Shown here: in pieces, positions 4,267-9,537 of the stretch
How positions within the stretch are numbered: position 1 is the first letter of the stretch
Layout of the letters: each line of letters opens with the position of its first letter
NCBI GenBank assembly: GCA_040905025.1
Contig: JBBDSJ010000031.1
Span: 1-9,537, forward strand
Source: JBBDSJ01 sp040905025
GTDB taxonomy: Bacteria; Pseudomonadota; Gammaproteobacteria; Methylohalomonadales; Methylohalomonadaceae
Length of the DNA: 9,537 nt
Reading direction: 5' to 3'
The notes under the pieces: generated by a model
Databases searched by the model: none
Told to the model about the DNA's origin: nothing
The model's input: only the letters and a program-made list of their open reading frames with translations
Program-made: the position numbers and the translations under genes

Positions 4267-4962
4267 ATGTTGTCACGTGGCTTGTTGGGAACCGTTTTAC
4301 TGGCAACAACCTTGCCGGCATCTGCCGAGCAATTACGCTCGGGTTACCTGTTTGACCTGCTCGACTATGAACGGCAAATGGCTGTTTCACAGCCGTTGGG
4401 CCATTCACTTCAGCAGCATTTTGGCCAGATGGGTGAACTGCAATGGGGTGAAGCCCACTACAGCGATGGTGGCGGCTTGCTCTGGCGAAATCCGGAACGC
4501 GGACTGCTCAGTACGCGCAGTTCCTACCTGAGTTACGATACCGAACAACTGTACCGCTTTGGTGCCGAAGGTGAATGGTACAAGGGTTCATTGACGGCGC
4601 TCGGCCGCGCCGGCTACATCGACAGCACGCTTGAGTCGCAACCGTTTGCCGGTGTTGATCTGCGCTGGTATGCAACCGACAACTTTTCGGTACAAATTGG
4701 TGGTGAACAGATTGATGACATCTCGCTTGGCAGCCTGCGGATGGAATACCAGCCACGCCTGGAAAGCGTTAACGGCCTGAGCTTTTTTGCCCGCGCAGCC
4801 GGCGGACATCATGATTCGCAATATGTGCTCGGTGGACTGCGTTACAGCTTCGGCGATACACCGTCACTGATTCAGCGTGACCGCAGCAATCCGAATGCGG
4901 CCGAAGTGGATCGACTGTCACCGCATTTCCGTTCTATCTATTTGCGCCGCGGCCTGGATTGA
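4267..4962 (+). CDS. Putative small outer-membrane beta-barrel protein
   Basis: This is a 231-aa protein with a signal peptide, MLSRGLLGTVLLATTLPASA, cleaved before EQLRSG. The mature part is rich in alternating polar and hydrophobic stretches with many Gly, Tyr and Trp: LLSTRSSYLSYD, QLYRFGAEGEWYKG, SLTALGRAGYI, FAGVDLRWYATDNFSVQIGGE, SLRMEYQPRL, LSFFARAAGG and QYVLGGLRYSFGD. Roughly eight strands can be counted, and GGLRYSFG resembles the last strand of small barrels. A polar tail of about 35 residues (DTPSLIQRDRSNPN and on) follows that strand, which is unusual for a barrel. I do not recognise the family; a periplasmic beta-rich protein is the alternative. The ATG at 4267 is chosen for its signal peptide and for GGGAG (4254-4258) 8 nt upstream, over an in-frame TTG at 4204. 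The gene stands alone and converges on the ABC exporter gene with 33 bases between stops. Confidence 0.65.
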   Translation: MLSRGLLGTVLLATTLPASAEQLRSGYLFDLLDYERQMAVSQPLGHSLQQHFGQMGELQWGEAHYSDGGGLLWRNPERGLLSTRSSYLSYDTEQLYRFGAEGEWYKGSLTALGRAGYIDSTLESQPFAGVDLRWYATDNFSVQIGGEQIDDISLGSLRMEYQPRLESVNGLSFFARAAGGHHDSQYVLGGLRYSFGDTPSLIQRDRSNPNAAEVDRLSPHFRSIYLRRGLD

Positions 4963-4995
4963 TAGCTTCTGGTTTCTGATTTAGTCAGCGGTGCC

Positions 4996-6813
4996 TTAAA
5001 CGGATACTTCTGACGTGGCGTCTTCAGCCTCGGGTTCGTAACAGAACTGCAAACTCGCCAGCCGCGCGTACAATCCATCTTCGCGCATCAGTTCTTCGTG
5101 CTTGCCTATGGCAACAATCCGGCCATGATCCAGCACAACAATACGATCGGCTTTCAGCACTGTAGCAAAGCGATGCGCAATTACCAGCGTCGTCCGATCC
5201 TTTTGCAATACTGACAATGCCGACTGGATCAGTTGTTCACTTTCAGCATCCAGCGCACTTGTCGCTTCATCCAGTAACAGGATGGCCGGGTTTTTCAGAA
5301 TGGCCCGGGCAATGGCTATACGTTGTTGCTGGCCCCCGGACAAACGCAGACCGCGTTCACCCAGAAAGGTGTACCAGCCTTCCGGCTGCGATTCGATGAA
5401 TTCATCGGCCTGGGCAGCGTGCGCCGCCGCCTTGACTTCATCATCGCTGGCGTCCGGCCGGCCGATGCGAATGTTCTCGAGTGCGTTGTCGGCAAAAATC
5501 ACGGTTTCCTGCGGCACAATACCCACTCGCGCACGCACGGCGGCCGGATCGGCCATGGCGATATCGATACCATCAACAAGAATTTTGCCCCGGGTCGGAT
5601 CATAAAATCGCAATAACAACTGGAACAATGTGCTCTTGCCGGCACCGGACGGTCCGACCAGTGCGATGCTCTCGCCCGGCGCAATCGTCAAATCCAGATC
5701 CTGCAAGGCCTGTTGCTGCGGCCGCGACGGGTAATAAAATCCGACCTGCTCCAAAACAACCGCGCCGCGAGCAGGTTCAGGTAATGCCTGTGGCGACAGC
5801 GGCACGACAATATCCGGCTGCGTCTGGAGTAACTCCATCAGCCGTTCCGTCGCCCCGGCCGCGCGTTGCATCTCGCCCCAGATTTCCGACAACGCCGCCG
5901 TACTGCCGGCAACCAGAATCGCATATAATAGAAACTGGCCGAGTTCGCCCCCGCTCATGCGTCCGGCGATGACATCATGCGCACCGACCCAGAGCACACA
6001 GACAATCGCACCAAACACAATCGTGATCGATACCAGTGTCAGCCAGGCTCGCGTGAAAATACGTTTTCTCGCCGTAACAAACGAAGACTCCACTGCCGTA
6101 CCAAAACGCTGATCCTGCAGGCGCTCAAGTGCAAAGGCCTGGACAATCCGGATTGCATTCAGCGTTTCGCCGGCGATACCACTTGAAGCGGCAATCTGAT
6201 CCTGATTCGTACGCGAAAGTTTGCGCAGCTTACGGCCATAATAAAGTATCGGTCCGACTACCAGCGGCACCAGAATGAGTATCATGCCGGTCAGACGTGG
6301 ACTGGTGATCACCAGTAACACCAGACCACCACATAATGTGACCATACTGCGCATCGCAATTGACAGGCTGCTGCCGACGACTGACTGGATAAGCGTGGTA
6401 TCGGTTGTCAGCCGTGACAACACTTCCCCGGTACGGGTCACCTCAAAAAAGGCCGGACTGAGTTTCAGCACATGCGCATAGACCGCGCGGCGGATGTCCG
6501 CAACAACCCGTTCGCCGATCCAGGACACCAGGTAAAACCGGGTCGACGAAAACATGGCCAGTAAGACGGCGAGCATGAATAACGCAAGGAAATACTGATT
6601 AATCGAATCGACCTGCTCACTCGACAGGCCCAGATCAATCACATGTCGCACTGCCACCGGCATTGCCAGCGTGGCACTGGCCGCCGCCAGCAGGGCCAGC
6701 AGGGCCAGGCCGATCCGTAGCCGGTAAGGTGATAAAAATGGCAATAAACCGCGCAATGGCCGTAAATCACGGCTGCGCGCACGGCTCAGGGCAAGCGTAT
6801 CGTTCGATGGCAT
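4996..6813 (-). CDS. MsbA-related ABC exporter, fused membrane and ATPase domains
   Basis: This 605-aa half-transporter would work as a homodimer in the inner membrane. Residues 1-320 hold the six-helix exporter domain (first helix near LRIGLALLALLAAASATLAM; coupling region with ADIRRAVYAHVLKLSPAFFE). Residues 350-590 hold the nucleotide-binding domain: Walker A GPSGAGKST (387-395), Q-loop Q435, signature LSGGQQQR (491-498), Walker B ILLLDE (511-516), D-loop SALD and H-loop H547, all intact. It resembles the MsbA-related exporters common in proteobacteria rather than true MsbA, and there is no lpxK neighbour as MsbA usually has. The substrate is unknown; lipids or hydrophobic compounds are plausible. 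The start at 6813 is the only in-frame ATG near the domain start; a TTG at 6864 would add 17 residues. The Shine-Dalgarno sequence is weak. Confidence 0.93.
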   Translation of the reverse strand: MPSNDTLALSRARSRDLRPLRGLLPFLSPYRLRIGLALLALLAAASATLAMPVAVRHVIDLGLSSEQVDSINQYFLALFMLAVLLAMFSSTRFYLVSWIGERVVADIRRAVYAHVLKLSPAFFEVTRTGEVLSRLTTDTTLIQSVVGSSLSIAMRSMVTLCGGLVLLVITSPRLTGMILILVPLVVGPILYYGRKLRKLSRTNQDQIAASSGIAGETLNAIRIVQAFALERLQDQRFGTAVESSFVTARKRIFTRAWLTLVSITIVFGAIVCVLWVGAHDVIAGRMSGGELGQFLLYAILVAGSTAALSEIWGEMQRAAGATERLMELLQTQPDIVVPLSPQALPEPARGAVVLEQVGFYYPSRPQQQALQDLDLTIAPGESIALVGPSGAGKSTLFQLLLRFYDPTRGKILVDGIDIAMADPAAVRARVGIVPQETVIFADNALENIRIGRPDASDDEVKAAAHAAQADEFIESQPEGWYTFLGERGLRLSGGQQQRIAIARAILKNPAILLLDEATSALDAESEQLIQSALSVLQKDRTTLVIAHRFATVLKADRIVVLDHGRIVAIGKHEELMREDGLYARLASLQFCYEPEAEDATSEVSV

Positions 6814-7007
6814 CAGAATTAAAAAGGTCTCTGGAGGCGGGCATGCCGGGGCATGCTGCAGCAAAGGGCGACAGTCTACCCTGCCGGGCGGCTTTCGTTA
6901 AGGTCTGTCCGCAGTACAGCCGCTATTGTACATAACAGGTATACTACCGGGTTTGGCGCGCATGCTGCGTGGCCGGGCAATATTCAACTTTTGTACGGGA
7001 ATAAATT
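6814..7007. promoter_or_regulatory. Divergent promoter region, ABC exporter and sohB
   Basis: Both flanking genes start from this 194-base region. Candidate -10 boxes lie back to back: TATACT on the plus strand (6940-6945) for sohB and TACAAT on the minus strand (6925-6930) for the exporter. Neither has a good -35 at standard spacing. GGGA at 6997-7000 serves as the ribosome-binding site of sohB, 7 nt from its ATG. Confidence 0.4.
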
Positions 7008-8003
7008 ATGGAATTTTTAACTGAAATCGGCCTGCTGATGGCGCAAATGCTTGCTGTACTTATCACCGTTGGCATTCTGGTCGCCGGTTTTCTGATAATT
7101 CGGGCGCGGTCAACGCAGGAAGACCATTTACAGATCAAGGATCTGAACCAGAAATTCCAGCACATGGGACTGGTATTGAAGTCAGCCATCATGCCCGGCA
7201 AAAAATTCAAGCAGGAACTCAAACGCTACAAGGAAACGGAAAAATCCCGTGCCAAATCCGGCGGTGACAAGCCGCGCGTATTTGTCCTGCAGTTTGATGG
7301 TGATATACGCGCAACTGCAGTTGCCTCGCTGCGCGAGGAAATCAGCGCCATTTTGCAAGTGGCCAATGACCAGGATGAAGTTGTCGTTGTGCTGGAAAGT
7401 GGCGGCGGCATAGTCCATGGCTACGGCCTTGCCGCATCACAATTGCAGCGTGTACGCGATCATGGCATCAAGCTGACAGTGATTGTTGACAAGGTGGCTG
7501 CCAGCGGTGGCTATATGATGGCCTGCGTCGCCGACAATATCCTCGCCGCACCGTTTGCCATCATTGGTTCAATCGGCGTCATTGGCCAGTTACCGAATTT
7601 CCATCGTTTTCTGAAAAATCGCGACATTGATTTTGAGCAGATTACAGCGGGCGAATACAAACGTTCATTAACCATATTTGGTGAAAACACCGACAAGGAT
7701 CGTGAACGCTTCCGTGAAGAGCTGGAGGAAACCCACCAGTTGTTCAAGACATTTGTCCGGGAACACCGTCCGCAGGTGGATATTGACAAGATCGCGACCG
7801 GCGAACACTGGTATGCCAGTCAGGCGCTGGAACTCAAACTGGTGGATGTGATCAAAACCAGTGATGACTATCTGGCCGAGGCCACGGCACAGGCCGATGT
7901 TTATCAGGTTACCTACCAGCGTAAAAAGCCTGTCCTGGAAAAACTTTTTGGCTCAACGGTCAGCCGTTTGACGACCTGGTATTCTTCACTTCGCGATTAT
8001 TGA
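7008..8003 (+). CDS. sohB: SohB, membrane-anchored S49-family serine protease
   Basis: This 331-aa protein has one N-terminal membrane segment (about residues 10-31) and an S49 (protease IV/SppA-like) domain. The catalytic Ser-Lys dyad appears as S166 in DKVAASGGYMMACVAD and K218 in ITAGEYKRSLT, the arrangement known for SohB/SppA. VLQFDGDI (93-100), VLESGGG and IIGSIGVIGQ are further family blocks. The N-terminal region with IKDLNQKFQHMG and MPGKKFKQELKRYKE is specific to SohB and separates it from SppA. In E. coli, SohB is an inner-membrane protease found as a multicopy suppressor of degP loss; its natural substrates are poorly known. The length is close to the E. coli protein. The start is supported by GGGA 7 nt upstream and by the membrane segment at the N-terminus. 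The downstream small ORF starts 9 bases after the stop and is probably co-transcribed. Confidence 0.95.
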   Translation: MEFLTEIGLLMAQMLAVLITVGILVAGFLIIRARSTQEDHLQIKDLNQKFQHMGLVLKSAIMPGKKFKQELKRYKETEKSRAKSGGDKPRVFVLQFDGDIRATAVASLREEISAILQVANDQDEVVVVLESGGGIVHGYGLAASQLQRVRDHGIKLTVIVDKVAASGGYMMACVADNILAAPFAIIGSIGVIGQLPNFHRFLKNRDIDFEQITAGEYKRSLTIFGENTDKDRERFREELEETHQLFKTFVREHRPQVDIDKIATGEHWYASQALELKLVDVIKTSDDYLAEATAQADVYQVTYQRKKPVLEKLFGSTVSRLTTWYSSLRDY

Positions 8004-8012
8004 TGACAAATC

Positions 8013-8210
8013 ATGCGCAGTATGTTCAATAAATCAAAAGCCTGCCGCGAGAGTTATGCTGATGAGCGCAATCAGGAGCGTGACAGACGTGCCGGTGAGT
8101 ATGTGCAGGAACTCAAGCGGCACTGCAGCGGCAGCCGCTGGAATCTGGTGGAGATCGAGCCACATCGTCTCGAACAAATCAAAAACAGTAAAGCCGGTAG
8201 AAGTAACTGA
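8013..8210 (+). CDS. Small charged protein behind sohB
   Basis: This is a 65-residue hydrophilic protein starting MRSMFNKSKACRESYADERN, with a strongly charged, probably helical stretch (NQERDRRAGEYVQELKRHC) and a middle part GSRWNLVEIEPHRLEQIKNS. It has no signal peptide or membrane segment and should be cytoplasmic. It has protein-like codon use and sits 9 bases after the sohB stop, suggesting translation from the same mRNA. The ribosome-binding site is weak, and a second ATG at 8022 is an alternative start. It contains two cysteines (residues 11 and 38). I do not recognise the family. The longer minus-strand frame over the same bases extends into avtA out of frame and looks like a shadow. 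Confidence 0.65.
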   Translation: MRSMFNKSKACRESYADERNQERDRRAGEYVQELKRHCSGSRWNLVEIEPHRLEQIKNSKAGRSN

Positions 8211-8216
8211 CCGGCT
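8192..8216. terminator. Weak stem-loop between convergent genes
   Basis: AGCCGGT (8192-8198) pairs with ACCGGCT (8210-8216), a 7-bp stem with an 11-base loop. It spans the last codons and stop of the small ORF and the stop of avtA. No U-tract follows on either strand, so termination by this stem is doubtful. Confidence 0.3.
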
Positions 8217-9471
8217 ATTCAGCAAAAGCGCGCTTGACTTCTTCGGCAATAATACCGACACCACGTTCGACCACCTCCGGTGACTGCGCATAAGTCACCC
8301 GGATGCATTCATACTTGTGTTGCCAGTTGTCTTCAAGCCCCGGAAAGAAGTGTTGCCCGGCAATTACCAGGACACCGCGTGCTTTCAGGCGCTGGTAAAG
8401 TTCATCACTGCTGATCGGCAGATTCGGGAACCATAACCACAGAAATATCGCACCTTCGGCAGCGTGAATATAATAATCGACGCCTGCCAGTTCACGATCA
8501 AACCACGCCTGCGCCTGCTCGGCACGTTTACGATAATAGGGATTTATAACGTTACGGCCGAGTTTGATAATCTCGCCGCTTTCCACCATTTCTTCAGTCA
8601 ACGCCGGACCGATACTGCCAACCGCCAGTTGCAAGATTGCATTCATGCCGGTGATGGCCTTGATGACTTCCTCACTGGCAACAATGATCCCGGTGCGTAC
8701 ACCGGGCAATCCCATTTTTGACAGGCTCAGACAGAGGATGATCTGCTCATCCCAAATCAGGCGGGCATTGGTAAAAATAATATCCGGGAATGGCTGGCCA
8801 TAAGCGTTATCAATAATCAACGGGATATCATGCTGTTTTGCCAACTGGTGCAGGCGTGCAATCTCGTCATCTGTCAATACATTGCCGGTCGGATTGGTCG
8901 GCCTTGATACACAGATAGCACCGACATCAGCATCAATACGCAACTGATTAAAATCGACATGGTATTTGAAGCGATGCTCGGCCGGATACTCGATTGTCGG
9001 TTGAAACGAGCGGAACAGATCGCCCTTGATGCCGACATCGCTGTAACCGATATACTCCGGCGTCATCGGCAGCAGAATGCGCCGGCGTGTGCCATCTTCA
9101 CATTCACCGCCAAACAGATTGAACAGCATAAAGAACGCGGCCTGACTGCCGGCCGTCAGGGCAATATTCTGTGGCCCGACATTCCAGCCATATTCATCCT
9201 GAAACAGTTTTGCCAACGCTGCAATAAAGCGCGGCTCACCCTGCGGTGAATCATAATTGCCGATGACCTGACTGAAACGATCCGGTGTATCCAGCACTTT
9301 TTGCATGGCTGCATGCAGGCGTTGCTGGACTTCGGGAATGTACGCAGGATTACCGCCACCGAGCATCATTACATCGTCACCGGCACCCGCCATCGCTTCA
9401 CCAAGATCGCGCATCAGCTGCAGGATCCCGGCGTCACCACTAAAGCGTTGGGCGTATGAAGAAAATTTCAT
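8215..9471 (-). CDS. avtA: Valine-pyruvate transaminase, AvtA type
   Basis: This 418-aa fold-type I PLP aminotransferase starts MKFSSYAQRFSGDAGILQLM. E. coli AvtA is 417 aa with a closely similar N-terminus. AvtA interconverts L-valine plus pyruvate and 2-oxoisovalerate plus L-alanine, linking alanine and branched-chain amino acid synthesis in the cytoplasm. Visible active-site elements are MLGGGNPAYIPEV near the N-terminus, NYDSPQGEPRF, SRPTNPTGN with N193, IIDNAYG with D221 and Y224, the PLP lysine K252 in SLSKMGLPGVRTG, and the carboxylate-binding Arg in CIRVTYA (R391). All appear intact. The ATG at 9471 is chosen by family length; an in-frame TTG at 9516 would add a hydrophobic stretch not seen in AvtA. 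No clear Shine-Dalgarno sequence precedes it. It converges on the sohB unit with 4 bases between stops. Confidence 0.93.
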   Translation of the reverse strand: MKFSSYAQRFSGDAGILQLMRDLGEAMAGAGDDVMMLGGGNPAYIPEVQQRLHAAMQKVLDTPDRFSQVIGNYDSPQGEPRFIAALAKLFQDEYGWNVGPQNIALTAGSQAAFFMLFNLFGGECEDGTRRRILLPMTPEYIGYSDVGIKGDLFRSFQPTIEYPAEHRFKYHVDFNQLRIDADVGAICVSRPTNPTGNVLTDDEIARLHQLAKQHDIPLIIDNAYGQPFPDIIFTNARLIWDEQIILCLSLSKMGLPGVRTGIIVASEEVIKAITGMNAILQLAVGSIGPALTEEMVESGEIIKLGRNVINPYYRKRAEQAQAWFDRELAGVDYYIHAAEGAIFLWLWFPNLPISSDELYQRLKARGVLVIAGQHFFPGLEDNWQHKYECIRVTYAQSPEVVERGVGIIAEEVKRAFAE

Positions 9472-9537
9472 AATAAACAGTAAAAAGTTGCAGATGAAAA
9501 GGCACAAGCGAAACAAACACCAGCCAGGGACTTCTAT
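9472..9537 (-). promoter_or_regulatory. avtA upstream region, possible promoter
   Basis: On the minus strand TTGTGC followed 17 bases later by TTTACT is a weak sigma-70-like pair just upstream of the avtA start. No leader peptide or attenuator can be seen in the bases available. Confidence 0.25.

Noticed and set aside
5217..6935. Several plus-strand frames (60-163 residues) over the ABC exporter gene
   Set aside because: They are antisense shadows of a conserved gene with intact motifs, rich in Arg and Pro as expected of GC-rich antisense frames.
9472..9516. Upstream TTG start for avtA giving a hydrophobic leader
   Set aside because: AvtA is a cytoplasmic enzyme of about 417 residues, and the ATG at 9471 gives 418.

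Overview
The window looks like ordinary chromosomal DNA from a free-living proteobacterium, most likely a gammaproteobacterium. The basis is a full-length SohB-type S49 protease and an AvtA-type valine-pyruvate transaminase of nearly E. coli length, together with an MsbA-related exporter, moderate GC, and GC-rich palindromic interspersed repeats between genes. No phage, transposase, CRISPR, tRNA or rRNA gene is visible. The taxonomic call rests on protein resemblance from memory, not on a search.

Layout from left to right. 1-173 (minus) is the N-terminus of a small membrane protein cut by the window edge. 174-762 is a gene-free repeat island: an ~80-bp direct repeat pair, two C/G-rich hairpins with G-quadruplex potential on opposite strands, a degenerate ATTCGG-type repeat, and a three-armed palindromic element. 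763-1569 (minus) is a PhyH-family Fe(II)/2-oxoglutarate dioxygenase. 1874-2329 (minus) is a small exported SnoaL/DUF4440-like protein with a clear intrinsic terminator at 1779-1806. 2522-2640 holds a second minus-strand terminator and a row of C-loop hairpins with no gene in front of them, which is a candidate small RNA. 2765-3682 (plus) is a LysR regulator of the CrgA-like type.

3683-4266 has no intact recognisable gene. On the minus strand it carries traces of two small decayed genes, a 25-bp tandem repeat (three copies) and a 16-bp perfect palindrome. 4267-4962 (plus) is a secreted protein of about 231 aa that looks like a small outer-membrane beta-barrel. It converges on 4996-6813 (minus), a half-size ABC exporter with fused membrane and ATPase domains. 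That gene is divergent from 7008-8003 (plus), sohB, which is followed by a 65-aa charged small protein (8013-8210). The small gene converges, with a 4-bp gap, on 8215-9471 (minus), avtA.

The genes do not form an obvious pathway. Most are single transcription units in alternating orientation; the only likely co-transcribed pair is sohB with the small ORF behind it. No convincing multi-gene novel system is present. The points most worth a second look are the candidate C-loop small RNA at 2522-2640 with its sister terminator behind the SnoaL-like gene, the repeat island at 185-735, and the decayed region at 3695-4118.
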